DNA of 64,000 nucleotides, taken from contig NZ_AP023262.1 of the NCBI RefSeq assembly GCF_016756615.1, positions 6,077,501-6,141,500 on the forward strand, in the 5' to 3' direction. The stretch's first letter is position 1. Each line of letters begins with the position of its first letter. Positions 9,387-17,707 of this stretch are shown in pieces. The notes beneath the pieces are model-generated. The model was given only the letters and a program-made list of their open reading frames with translations. It searched no databases and was not told the DNA's origin. Position numbers and translations under genes: made by a program. This stretch comes from Mesorhizobium sp. L-8-3. GTDB lineage: Bacteria > Pseudomonadota > Alphaproteobacteria > Rhizobiales > Rhizobiaceae.

Positions 9387-9891
9387 CCCGGCCGCTTCGG
9401 ACGGCCCAGGGCGCGGCTTCGAGTCCCAGGTCGCGAACGCCACAAAGCTCAAGCGGGCGCTCCGGTCCACCGAGGCGCCCGCTGATTTCGGGGCTCTTAC
9501 CGACGGACGATTGGAACCCGCCGCTCCTGTCCGTTCTTGCCGATACGGCGCACCAACATAAGGCACGAATCGGCCGCACGGCGGCCGGGACGGTCGAGCG
9601 ATGGTGCTCGAAACTCGGGCATAGGCGACCCTGAGCTGCCCGGAATAGCGGCGGTTTGGCCGGATTGCCCGCTTTGCCGGCGAAAAACCGTAGCATTTTA
9701 GCAACAGCTTTTTTGCTTCGCACCATCCCAGGCTCCCGCCCGCGCCAATTGTGTTGAAGCGGCGCAGAAAAATGGGAAGAAATGTGGCGAGGCATTCGGC
9801 CAGTCTGTTTTGGCTGGGGGAACCGGGCGAGATCGATCGGCCGACCGAATGTCAAAAAAGAACGAGACAAAGTCCGTCTGGAGAGCAATTC
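9387..9891. other. Long untranslated region ahead of the porin gene
   Basis: About 500 bases with no gene I can support. Apart from the inverted repeat at 9452-9483 it contains a T-rich stretch near 9700-9720 and GGAGAG just before the porin start. Porin genes of this group often have long regulated leaders, so the promoter and any small-RNA target should lie in 9650-9890. I could not fix a promoter by eye. Confidence 0.4.
9452..9490 (+). terminator. Candidate terminator after the glycan/dehydrogenase run
   Basis: A perfect 9-bp inverted repeat (AGCGGGCGC at 9452-9460 and GCGCCCGCT at 9475-9483) with a 14-nt loop, followed by a short T-containing tail. It lies 66 bp after the dehydrogenase stop. 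The tail is weak, so termination is likely but not certain. Confidence 0.45.
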
Positions 9892-11112
9892 ATGACCATC
9901 AAGAGCCTTCTTCTTGGTTCCGCCGCGGCGCTCGTCGCGGTCACCGGCGCCCGGGCTGCCGACGCCGTCGTCGTCGCCGAGCCCGAGCCCGTCGAATATG
10001 TGCGCGTGTGCGACACCTACGGCGCCGGCTTCTTCTATATTCCTGGAACCGAAACCTGCCTCAGGATTTCCGGTTACGTTCGCTACCAGATCGGCTCGGA
10101 AAACTATACCGGCGGCGTAATCGACCCCGACACCGGCGAAGTGTCGGGCAGCACGCCCGACTTTCTCACCTACGGCGCCTATCCCAACCAGGAAGGATGG
10201 CTCAAGCAAACGCGTGCCCGCGTGAATTTCGACGCCCGCTCGGAAACCGAGTGGGGTTTGCTGCGCGGCTATATCCGTTTCCAGGCGTCGTGGGGCGACC
10301 CGTTCGTGCTGGACGACTTCGGTGGTTTGACCGGCTCAAACCCGTTCGCCGACGGACCGGTCGTGACCGACCAGGCCTATCTCGATCTCGGCGGCTTCCG
10401 CGCGGGCTATACCGAGTCGGCGTGGGTGGAATCGCAGAAAGCCGGCCTCGCCGTCTACGGTTCGCACAGCTGGGGCAGCATGTCCTATGGTGACGCTCAG
10501 CGACATCAGATGGGATATTCATTCGGGTCGGCCGAAGGCTTTGCATTGACCATCTCGCTGGAAGACGATGCGCTCGAAGGCAGGGGCTATGTGCCGGATG
10601 TGGTCGGCGTGGCCAGCTACAACCAGAGCTGGGGTGCCGTCTGGGCGAAGCTCGGCTGGGAAGACGATATCACCGGTACGCTCGACATACCCGGCGCGGA
10701 GCACGAGAGCGGCTGGGGCGCCCAGGTGGGCATGCAGTGGAACATCCCCAACGCACCTGGCTCGTCGCTGCGTTTGCTGGGCTTTTATGCCAACAGCGAC
10801 ACCCGGTTTGGTGTCGTCTCCCCGATTTTGGCGATCACCGGCGGCAACGGCGGAGCCGAATGGTCCATTCTCGGTTCCTACTACCACCAGTTCACCGACA
10901 AGTTCGGCGCTTCCGTCGGCGCGCAGTATTTCAACAATTTCTACGCCGGCGGCTCCGATGAGACCCTGGATCTCTCCGGATACGAGGCCGAAATCGCGCT
11001 TGCGTGGACGCCGGTCACGAATTTCGAGATCCGCACAGAGGTCTACTACGACAAGATCGAGGATCTGGACGGCTCGGTCTCGGGCTTCCTTCGGTTCACC
11101 CGCGACTTCTGA
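9892..11112 (+). CDS. Outer membrane porin (Omp2/RopA type)
   Basis: 406 residues from ATG 9892, with GGAGAG about 8 nt upstream. A clear Sec signal peptide (MTIKSLLLGSAAALVAVTGARA, cut near 22) is followed by the Hyphomicrobiales porin opening: an acidic AEPEPVEYVRVC segment, GAGFFYIPGTETCLRISGYVRY with two conserved Cys, and then alternating beta-strand sequence. It ends in aromatic FLRFTRDF, a C-terminal Phe as expected for outer-membrane barrels. It forms a general diffusion pore for small hydrophilic solutes. Single gene, followed by a strong terminator. The frame stays open upstream to 9751, but that part has no signal peptide. Confidence 0.93.
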   Translation: MTIKSLLLGSAAALVAVTGARAADAVVVAEPEPVEYVRVCDTYGAGFFYIPGTETCLRISGYVRYQIGSENYTGGVIDPDTGEVSGSTPDFLTYGAYPNQEGWLKQTRARVNFDARSETEWGLLRGYIRFQASWGDPFVLDDFGGLTGSNPFADGPVVTDQAYLDLGGFRAGYTESAWVESQKAGLAVYGSHSWGSMSYGDAQRHQMGYSFGSAEGFALTISLEDDALEGRGYVPDVVGVASYNQSWGAVWAKLGWEDDITGTLDIPGAEHESGWGAQVGMQWNIPNAPGSSLRLLGFYANSDTRFGVVSPILAITGGNGGAEWSILGSYYHQFTDKFGASVGAQYFNNFYAGGSDETLDLSGYEAEIALAWTPVTNFEIRTEVYYDKIEDLDGSVSGFLRFTRDF

Positions 11113-11137
11113 TCGACAGCGCGACGACCATCGTTTG

Positions 11138-11168
11138 AACCCGGCGGGCCTCCCGCCGGGTTTCTTGT
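11138..11168 (+). terminator. Intrinsic terminator of the porin gene
   Basis: A perfect 11-bp stem (AACCCGGCGGG at 11138-11148 with CCCGCCGGGTT at 11152-11162), a 3-nt loop and the tail TTTCTTGTT. It begins 26 bp after the porin stop. This is the cleanest Rho-independent terminator in the window. Confidence 0.88.
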
Positions 11169-11258
11169 TGCCCGCAATGCGCAAGGCGTTTAATCCGTCC
11201 GCGGTGGGTTCCTGGTGCGGGAGCCCCTTCTCAACCGATCGCATGGCGAGCCCATCTC

Positions 11259-12371
11259 ATGACCACCCGTCCTTCGCAGACCCCACTCGTCGCGGCCCTT
11301 CCGGCCACTGTGCCATTCGTGGGGCCGGAGGCGCAGGAGCGCAGCCGGGGAGCGAAGTTCCGCGCCCGAATCGGCGCCAATGAGAGCTGCTTCGGCCCCT
11401 CGCCCCGCGTGATCGCGGCCATGACGGCGGCTGCCGCCGACATGTGGATGTATTGCGACCCCGACAATTACGACCTGAAGACGGCACTCGCCGTCCATCT
11501 CGGCGTCGGCTACGACAACGTCGTCATCGGCGAGGGCATCGACGGGCTGCTGAACCTGCTGGTTCGCATGTATGCCGGGCCGGGAACGCCCGTGGTCACC
11601 TCGCTCGGCGCCTATCCGACCTTCAATTTCCACGTGGCGGGCTTCGGCGCCCGCCTCGTTGCCGTTCCCTACGAGAACGACCGGGAGAGCCTCGACGGGC
11701 TGCTGGCCGCCGCGCGTCGTGAGAACGCACCGCTGGTCTATCTGTCCAACCCGGACAATCCGATGGGCACCTGGTGGGAGGCAGGCGAGATCACGCGCTT
11801 CATCGAGGCGCTGCCGGAGACCACCATGCTGGTGCTCGACGAAGCCTATGGCGAGACCGGCCCGAAATCGGCGCAGCCGCCGATCGACGTCTCGCGTCCG
11901 AACGTCATCCGGATGCGCACCTTCTCCAAGGCCTACGGGCTGGCCGGCATCCGCTGCGGTTACGCGATCGGCGAGGCCGGCGTCATCCGCGACTTCGAGA
12001 AGGTCCGAAACCACTATGGCGTCAACCGCATGGCGCTTGTCGCCGGCGCGGCAGCCGTCGCCGACCGGGCCTATCTTGACCAGGTCGTGGCCAAGGTGGC
12101 GGCGGGACGCGACCGCATTTCGGCGATAGCGCGCGCCAACGGCCTCACGCCGATCCCTTCCGCCACCAATTTCGTGACGATCGATTGCGGATCCGATGGC
12201 GCCTTCGCGCTGAAAGTTATGCAGGACATGCTGTCGCGGGACGTCTTCATCCGCAAGCCCATGGTGCCGGGGCTCGACCGCTGCATACGCGTCAGCGTCG
12301 GTCTCGATCACGAACTGACCGTCTTCGAGCAGGAACTGCCCGCCGCGCTGGCGGCCGCACGGACAAAGTAG
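11259..12371 (+). CDS. Class I/II PLP-dependent aminotransferase, HisC-like
   Basis: 370 residues, cytosolic. Family signs: RIGANESCFGPSP near 32-45 (the N-terminal substrate loop of histidinol-phosphate aminotransferases), YLSNPDNPMGTWW near 148-160 with the cofactor-binding Asn, VLDEAYGE near 190 with the Asp, and RTFSKAYGLAGIRCGY near 216-231 with the PLP-binding Lys. The C-terminal Arg is in CIRVSVG. It could be a second histidinol-phosphate aminotransferase or act on an aromatic or other amino acid; no his genes are nearby. Stands alone between the porin terminator and a convergent gene. Confidence 0.85.
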   Translation: MTTRPSQTPLVAALPATVPFVGPEAQERSRGAKFRARIGANESCFGPSPRVIAAMTAAAADMWMYCDPDNYDLKTALAVHLGVGYDNVVIGEGIDGLLNLLVRMYAGPGTPVVTSLGAYPTFNFHVAGFGARLVAVPYENDRESLDGLLAAARRENAPLVYLSNPDNPMGTWWEAGEITRFIEALPETTMLVLDEAYGETGPKSAQPPIDVSRPNVIRMRTFSKAYGLAGIRCGYAIGEAGVIRDFEKVRNHYGVNRMALVAGAAAVADRAYLDQVVAKVAAGRDRISAIARANGLTPIPSATNFVTIDCGSDGAFALKVMQDMLSRDVFIRKPMVPGLDRCIRVSVGLDHELTVFEQELPAALAAARTK

Positions 12372-12408
12372 CGCGACCGGAGCGACACGTCCGTGTTTAG
12401 CGGACCTG

Positions 12409-12792
12409 TCAGGACATGTTCTGAAATTTCGATTCCGGCGTTCGCGAAATCTCTTCTCCGTAACGCAGGTTGTGTTTCAAGTTGTAGACTTGGCCTCGCT
12501 TGTCCTCGATAGCGACTCCGACCTCAAATATCCCCCACGTCCAAATCGTCAGCAGGCAATTGGGATTGGAGGCGGTCCGGATAATTCTCTTCACTCGCTC
12601 CCTGAATGAGGGATGCAATTCATAGGTGGCGCTCCGGACATAAGGAAGATCTTGTCCCTCCAGATAGATATGGACTTGGTAGAGCGGCTGGTCACTCGAT
12701 GAGTTTTTCCAAGCTGGACCGCCGTTGCCGTTTGGGTTGAAAAGACTGTCCCTGACGGTGACGTTCAGATTTCCGTACATGTCATATCGCAT
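12409..12792 (-). CDS. Small protein resembling a bacterial YEATS-like (pYEATS) domain
   Basis: 127 residues, rich in Asn, Tyr and Trp, unlike its neighbours. The core reads YVRSATYELHPSFRERV, then LLTIWTWGIFEVGVAIEDKRG. A strand ending in LHPSF followed by a W-x-W-G-x-F-x-V strand is the pattern I associate with the bacterial YEATS-like beta-sandwich. No signal peptide or membrane segment. ATG 12792 directly abuts AGGGG; a second in-frame ATG at 12780 has AGGGG 12 nt upstream and may be the true start. It lies 71 bp downstream of a three-helix membrane protein on the same strand and probably shares its transcript. pYEATS proteins have been predicted to act as ligand sensors in conflict or signalling systems; that role here is inference. 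Confidence 0.55.
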   Translation of the reverse strand: MRYDMYGNLNVTVRDSLFNPNGNGGPAWKNSSSDQPLYQVHIYLEGQDLPYVRSATYELHPSFRERVKRIIRTASNPNCLLTIWTWGIFEVGVAIEDKRGQVYNLKHNLRYGEEISRTPESKFQNMS

Positions 12793-12863
12793 CCCCTAGA
12801 AGTCGATCGGTGCCCCGCCTTTGATGGTAGGGCCAGTTCGGCGAGGGACAATATCTCGCCTTG

Positions 12864-13391
12864 TCAGCCAGCAGGGGGCCGCGGAGCCGCTACCGTCGGG
12901 ACAGCTTCCGTCCCTGGAGCGGGCGAAGTCTCTTGCTTCGGGGCCCCACCTATTGTTCCCGCGACTGTGGCATCGGCAGGGCGGGCTGACGACTCACCGA
13001 AATAGTAGCCTAGGATCACGCCAACTATGCCACCAAGGGAACCTGTCACGGCCTGGAGAGCCTTCGCCAAGCTATCCGTTGAGTTGTCGATTCTCCACAA
13101 CGAATAGAAGAGAGAGATCGCAAATACCACCACAATCAACAGCGCAAGAAGATGCCTGAAATCGTCGATAACCTTGACGAACAGATCAGCGATCACGTGC
13201 CGGATCGGGCTCCTTACCGTGAAACTGGCAGGCTGCTTTGCCAATTCCGTCTGTGAGAAACGTCCAAATCCGAATATCCAGAAAACCCATTGCAGGAGAA
13301 ACACCAAAGCGAAAAAACAAAGAAACAACATTATCAAAGACGATTGATGCTGCTTAATCCCGACTAAGAATCCTTCCACTGCGCCCCCCAT
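12864..13391 (-). CDS. Three-helix membrane protein upstream of the pYEATS-like gene
   Basis: 175 residues, not assignable to a named family by eye. Transmembrane segments are seen at about 19-42 (LIMLFLCFFALVFLLQWVFW), 80-100 (HLLALLIVVVFAISLFYSLW) and 115-130 (GSLGGIVGVILGYYFGESSA). The loop of about 35 residues between the first two is basic, and the C-terminal 40 residues are a Pro/Ala-rich tail. ATG 13391 lacks a ribosome binding site; GTG 13379 has GGGGGG four bases upstream and may be used instead. It is the first of a two-gene minus-strand unit with the pYEATS-like protein, suggesting a membrane platform plus a soluble sensor. Confidence 0.6.
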   Translation of the reverse strand: MGGAVEGFLVGIKQHQSSLIMLFLCFFALVFLLQWVFWIFGFGRFSQTELAKQPASFTVRSPIRHVIADLFVKVIDDFRHLLALLIVVVFAISLFYSLWRIDNSTDSLAKALQAVTGSLGGIVGVILGYYFGESSARPADATVAGTIGGAPKQETSPAPGTEAVPTVAAPRPPAG

Positions 13392-13429
13392 AGGCTACAA
13401 ATTCCAACTCTACCTTATCATGAATGAGA

Positions 13430-14422
13430 TCAACTTTCACGGAATTTCACGCCGGGCGATTCAAGCACATCCGTCGTAGGCACGTCACAGATCCAGTTCT
13501 GCAGATCCTCAAGCTCCCAGGTCTGGCCGACGAGGTCCTTGCCGAAACTGTGGTGCCGCTCCTCGGCCACGAGCCGAAAGCCGGCACGTTGATAGATGGC
13601 GCGAGCGGCGGACAATACGTCGTTCGTCCACAGCACCATGCGCCGGTAGCCGAATGCGCGCGCCTTTTCGATGCAGGCTCCGACCAGCAACTTGCCGATG
13701 CCCATCCCCCGGGCGGCCGCTTCGACATGGAGCATGCGCAGCTTGGCCGTCTCGTCGCCATCATGGACAAGAAAGACTGCCCCGACCGGTTCGCCATCAC
13801 ATTCCGCGATCCAGCAAAAGTCCTTCCCTTCGCGGAAATCGCGGATGAAGGCCGCGCCGATTTCGGCCAACAGCGCCTCGAAGCTGATATCCCAGCCATA
13901 TTCCTCGGCATAGAGCAGCGCCTGGCGCTCGACGACCCACCCTATGTCGCCCACCCGGTGCGGCCTCAGGCTTATCTGTGGGCGTTCGCCGGTCGGGCCC
14001 AGAAGGCGCGTCACACGGCGCATCGCCTTTTCCAGTTCCGCGCGTTGCGAAGCGGAAAGCCCGCCGACGAGCCGCGACGCCTCCAGATCGGCCGCCGACT
14101 GGATCTTCGCCAGCGCCTCCCTGCCCTTTCCGGTCAAAGAGAGGATGCGCCGCCGCCCATCGGCCGTATCGACCCTCGCCTCTGTCAGGCCCGAGGCGGC
14201 GAATTTCCGCAGGATCCGCGTCAGATAGGCCGGATCGAGGCGCAGATCGGCCGCGATTTCCGATGCCGACGGCCCGTCGCGGTGGCCGAGTTCGAAGAGT
14301 ACGCGCGCCTCGGTCAGTGTGAAAGCGCTTTGCGTCAGCGTCTCGTCGAGCAGGCCGACTGTGCGTGTGTAGAAGCGGTTGAATCGCCTGATTTCGGCGA
14401 TGAGGGCGGACTGATCCGACAT
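13430..14422 (-). CDS. MarR-type regulator fused to GNAT acetyltransferase
   Basis: 330 residues from ATG 14422, with GGAG about 9 nt upstream. Residues 1-150 form a MarR winged helix (FTLTEARVLFELGHRDG, then SEIAADLRLDPAYLTRIL as recognition helix and DGRRRILSLT as wing). Residues 155-310 form a GNAT domain (RMLHVEAAARGMGIGKLLV with the acetyl-CoA loop Arg/Gln-x-x-Gly-x-Gly in the form RGMGIG, then ARAIYQRAGFRLV). This fusion is a recurrent family in proteobacteria. It probably senses or modifies a small ligand or protein and regulates transcription. It is divergent from the acylphosphatase gene, and its own operator should lie in the 122 bp between them. Target unknown. Confidence 0.88.
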   Translation of the reverse strand: MSDQSALIAEIRRFNRFYTRTVGLLDETLTQSAFTLTEARVLFELGHRDGPSASEIAADLRLDPAYLTRILRKFAASGLTEARVDTADGRRRILSLTGKGREALAKIQSAADLEASRLVGGLSASQRAELEKAMRRVTRLLGPTGERPQISLRPHRVGDIGWVVERQALLYAEEYGWDISFEALLAEIGAAFIRDFREGKDFCWIAECDGEPVGAVFLVHDGDETAKLRMLHVEAAARGMGIGKLLVGACIEKARAFGYRRMVLWTNDVLSAARAIYQRAGFRLVAEERHHSFGKDLVGQTWELEDLQNWICDVPTTDVLESPGVKFRES

Positions 14423-14544
14423 TGCGAGGGCTCCTCGGTTCACGGAAGTCTCGGTCAAATAATGGACTGAGTCAACTATATTGCCCCGACTTGCCTTTGG
14501 CAGGCGTCGCGCCAGATTAGCGTCTACATGATGGGAGACACGCG

Positions 14545-14829
14545 ATGACAGACGATCGCGAGGCGATGCTGGCCAGCATCACCGGCAAGGTGCAGGGAGT
14601 GGGTTTTCGTGCCTGGGCGTGGACCGAAGCCCGCGAGCTCCGATTGTCCGGTTGGGTCCGCAACGAGCCGGACGGATCGGTGACCGCCCTCCTCATCGGC
14701 CCAGCCAGGTCGCTCGCCGCGATGGTCGAGCGTCTTCGCACGGGACCGCCGGGCGCTTCGGTTTCCGGTGTCGTCACCAGCGAGACCCGGCTTCGGGACG
14801 AACCCGCCGGATTTACCATTATCGGCTAG
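14545..14829 (+). CDS. acyP: Acylphosphatase
   Basis: 94 residues, the normal length. The signature GKVQGVGFRAWAW contains the phosphate-binding loop and catalytic Arg 21, and GWVRNEPDGSV contains Asn 39. It hydrolyses carboxyl-phosphate bonds such as acetyl or carbamoyl phosphate in the cytosol. GGGAG lies 9 nt before the ATG. Transcribed in the same direction as the DUF4336 gene 105 bp downstream. Confidence 0.93.
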   Translation: MTDDREAMLASITGKVQGVGFRAWAWTEARELRLSGWVRNEPDGSVTALLIGPARSLAAMVERLRTGPPGASVSGVVTSETRLRDEPAGFTIIG

Positions 14830-14934
14830 CCCGCTTGCTCATCCTCCTTGATCGGCCACAACGCGCCCAGCGCCTGAGCGTGTCCGATAGGGGCACGCGA
14901 TGGTAACCTTGCTCGGCTGACCCGAGGAGCTGAA

Positions 14935-15681
14935 ATGAGCGACACCGATCACGTCGTCTATCCACCTCTGAACACGCTGAAGCCGGTCGCGCAGGATATC
15001 TGGATCGTCGACGGACCCGCCATCCGCTTCGGTCCGCCGATGCTGAAAATGAGCTTCCCGACACGGATGACGGTGATCCGGCTCGCGGGCAACGCCCTGT
15101 TCGTCCACTCCCCAACGACACTCGCGCCGCAATTGAAGACCGAGATGGACGGCCTGGGGAACCCGGCCTGGATCGTCGGTCCGAACCGCATCCATTACTG
15201 GTGGATTCCGGAATGGAGAAACACCTATCCCGGGGCAGCCGTCTTTCTCGCGCCGCGGATAAGGGAACAGGCGGGCGATCACATCGATTTCCCGACGGAC
15301 GAACTGAAGGGCGCGACCGGTTATCCATGGGATGACGCTATCGCCACCCTGCCCGTGGCCGGCAGCTACATGACCGAGTTCGTGTTCTTCCATCGCGCCA
15401 GCCGTACGCTGGTGCTGACCGATCTGATCGAGAACTTCGAGCCCGAAAGGCTCGGCTACGGAGCTCGCTGGCTGGCATGGGCCGGCGGCGTGCTCGATCC
15501 CGACGGCCAGATGCCTCGCGACATGCGCCTCACCTTTTCCAGGCAAAGGGAAGAGTTGCGTCAGGCTGTCGGTACGATGATCGGCTGGCAGCCGGACCGC
15601 GTCATCCTTGCCCATGGCCGATGGTACGAAAGGGACGCCGTCGAGGAACTGCGTCGCGCCTTCCGGTGGCTGATGGACTGA
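14935..15681 (+). CDS. DUF4336 domain protein (metallo-beta-lactamase-like fold)
   Basis: 248 residues with GAGGAG just before the ATG. The sequence keeps the order of DUF4336 proteins: IWIVDGPAIRF near 24, FPTRMTVIRLAGNALFVHSPT near 42-62, GPNRIHYWWIPEWRNTYPGAAVFLAP near 83-108, then LVLTDLIENFEP near 160 and RVILAHGRWYE near 222. The fold resembles metallo-beta-lactamases, but the usual HxHxDH zinc motif is replaced, and only scattered His (HSP, HYWW, AHG) remain. No substrate is known for the family. No signal peptide, so cytosolic. Confidence 0.78.
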   Translation: MSDTDHVVYPPLNTLKPVAQDIWIVDGPAIRFGPPMLKMSFPTRMTVIRLAGNALFVHSPTTLAPQLKTEMDGLGNPAWIVGPNRIHYWWIPEWRNTYPGAAVFLAPRIREQAGDHIDFPTDELKGATGYPWDDAIATLPVAGSYMTEFVFFHRASRTLVLTDLIENFEPERLGYGARWLAWAGGVLDPDGQMPRDMRLTFSRQREELRQAVGTMIGWQPDRVILAHGRWYERDAVEELRRAFRWLMD

Positions 15682-15789
15682 ACACCGAAGGTTCATGGCT
15701 GCCCCAATGACGGTGCCTCCGACTTGCCGCTTGTCGCCGTCGATTGCGTCTGCTTTGTTTCGGTCCTGCGCATCACGAAGGAGACGGCC

Positions 15790-16239
15790 GTGTACGAACG
15801 CATCCTCATCACGACGGACGGTTCCGAACTCGCGCAGAAAGGCCTCAAGCATGGCCTGGCGCTGGCCAAGCGGATCGGCGCCAAGGTCACGATCGTGACC
15901 GTCACCGACCCCGTGCCGATCGACGGGACCGCAACGCTCACCGGCCACATTCCCGTACCGATCGACATCGACCAGTACGAAGCGGGCCGCAAGGAGTTCG
16001 CCGACCGGATATTGGCGGCGGCGAAGGCCGATGCCGACAAGGCGGGTGTAGAGGCGGCAACGCTCCATATTCCCGGCAGGTTCGCCGCTGACGCCATCGT
16101 GGAAGCCGCACCCAGGATCGGCGCCGGCCTGATCGTCATGGCATCGCATGGCCGGCGAGGCCTCGGCAGGCTGCTGCTCGGCAGCCAGACACTGGAAGTG
16201 CTGACCCATAGCACCGTTCCGGTTCTCGTCGTCCGCTAG
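15790..16239 (+). CDS. Universal stress protein, UspA family
   Basis: 149 residues from GTG 15790, chosen because GAAGGAGA lies 7 nt upstream and the protein then opens with YERILITTDGSELAQKGL, the typical first strand. The C-terminus holds the ATP-binding pattern MASHGRRGLGRLLLGSQTLEVL and ends STVPVLVVR, as in ATP-binding Usp proteins. An upstream ATG at 15724 would add 22 unrelated residues. Likely role: nucleotide-dependent stress tolerance in the cytosol. Single gene. Confidence 0.92.
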   Translation: MYERILITTDGSELAQKGLKHGLALAKRIGAKVTIVTVTDPVPIDGTATLTGHIPVPIDIDQYEAGRKEFADRILAAAKADADKAGVEAATLHIPGRFAADAIVEAAPRIGAGLIVMASHGRRGLGRLLLGSQTLEVLTHSTVPVLVVR

Positions 16240-16414
16240 GTTGGCTTGCGCGGCTTCGTCCACGCCTCACCTGGCTGGCCTCTTCAGGGGCCTCGGCACG
16301 GCAGCCAAGGCCTTATTCGAAATTCGCTTGCGAACTTCGGATCAATCGCTGAAAAGCCGGGCTGCCGCTCCTATATGAGGGCCGACAACGAACCCCACGA
16401 GGACCTGCCCGCCG

Positions 16415-17392
16415 ATGCTGAATTCCAGGACGACCCGATTTGCGGCCTTGTTCGCCGGTCTGTTCCTCGCTTTTTCGATGGTCGCAACCGATCATGCCGA
16501 CGCGCGGCGCGGCGGCAGCTTCGGCAGCCGCGGTACGCGCACTTTCCAGTCGGCACCGCCGACCCGTACCGCGCCGCAGGAGACCGCGCCGATGGAACGT
16601 TCGATGACGCCGAACACCGGCCAGCAGAACGCGCCCCGGCAGGTCCAGCCCAGCGCGCAACGCCCGGGTTTATTCAACGGCATCGGCGGGTCGTTGCTGC
16701 GCGGCCTGGCGCTCGGCGGGCTGATCGGGCTGCTGCTCGGCCATGGATTCGGCGGACTGGCCGGCATGTTCGGCTTCCTGCTTCAGGTGCTTTTGATCGG
16801 TGGGGCCGTCATGTTGCTCTTGCGTCTGTTCCGCTCGCAGCAGGCGCCGGCGCCCGCCATGGCCGGCCGCGGCATGGGTAATTTCGCCCACCGCGAAGCG
16901 GCGCCGCAACAACCCCCTGCCGCCCCATCCTTCGGCCGCATCGGCGGCGGCCGTTCGAACGGCGCCTCCCCGTCGCGCTCGGCTGACGAGATCGGGCTGA
17001 CCCAGGACGACCTCGACACATTCGAACGCCTTCTGTCCGAGGTTCAGGGCGCCTTCGGCCGGGAGGACCACGCCGCGCTCCGCCGGTTCGCGACGCCCGA
17101 GATGGTCTCCTTTCTGTCGGAAGAACTCGCCGACAACGCCAAGAACGGCGTGCGAAACGACGTCTCGGATGTCGCGCTGCTCCAGGCCGACATTGCCGAA
17201 GCCTGGCGCGAAGGCAGCGCTGAATATGCCACGGCCGCAATGCACTACGAATCGCGGGACGTCACGCTCGACCGCGCCACCGGCAAGGTCGTGGATGGCG
17301 ACGCCGACCAGGCGACCGAAACGACGGAACTGTGGACATTTGTCAGGCAGAACGGCGCCGACTGGAAACTGTCGGCAATCCAGCAGGCCTGA
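16415..17392 (+). CDS. Tim44-like domain membrane protein
   Basis: 325 residues. An N-terminal signal or anchor segment (about 8-26) and a Ser/Thr/Pro/Gln-rich linker are followed by a glycine-rich hydrophobic region at about 95-140 (GLALGGLIGLLLGHGF and LLQVLLIGGAVMLLLRLF). The C-terminal domain (about 195-325, LTQDDLDTFERLLSEVQGAF to WTFVRQNGADWKLSAIQQA) is the Tim44-like fold. Bacterial Tim44-like proteins of this architecture are common in Hyphomicrobiales and are thought to be membrane-bound binding proteins, but their ligand is unclear. GAGG lies upstream of the ATG, and a terminator follows. Confidence 0.82.
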   Translation: MLNSRTTRFAALFAGLFLAFSMVATDHADARRGGSFGSRGTRTFQSAPPTRTAPQETAPMERSMTPNTGQQNAPRQVQPSAQRPGLFNGIGGSLLRGLALGGLIGLLLGHGFGGLAGMFGFLLQVLLIGGAVMLLLRLFRSQQAPAPAMAGRGMGNFAHREAAPQQPPAAPSFGRIGGGRSNGASPSRSADEIGLTQDDLDTFERLLSEVQGAFGREDHAALRRFATPEMVSFLSEELADNAKNGVRNDVSDVALLQADIAEAWREGSAEYATAAMHYESRDVTLDRATGKVVDGDADQATETTELWTFVRQNGADWKLSAIQQA

Positions 17393-17418
17393 CGTCGCCC
17401 ATTTCAAACGCATCTGGC

Positions 17419-17453
17419 GGCCGCTCCGATCCGTTCGGGGCGGCCTTCGTTTG
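17419..17453 (+). terminator. Terminator after the Tim44-like gene
   Basis: A 9-bp stem (GGCCGCTCC at 17419-17427 with GGGGCGGCC at 17437-17445, one G-U pair in RNA), a 9-nt loop and the tail TTCGTTTG, starting 27 bp after the stop. The remaining 250 bases up to the RTX gene contain no gene I can support and should hold its promoter. Confidence 0.7.
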
Positions 17454-17707
17454 CGCCAGGCCATCGATGCACGTCCACGCGAAATCCGTACCAACATCGA
17501 CGGATGACGCCTCGCTTCCGGGCGTAGCCCGACCCTGCCCCCCATCGGTCTTTCGGATTCGTTGTTCCGCTCTCACCCGTTTGCGACAATCGCAAATTGA
17601 AATCATGCGCATCGTGACGGTCTCTCTCCTGGACCCGGCGCTCGGTCGTCCAGGCGGATTTGCGTGGTTGCGATGGGCGGGCAGGACAAGACGGAGAGGT
17701 GCGTTTC

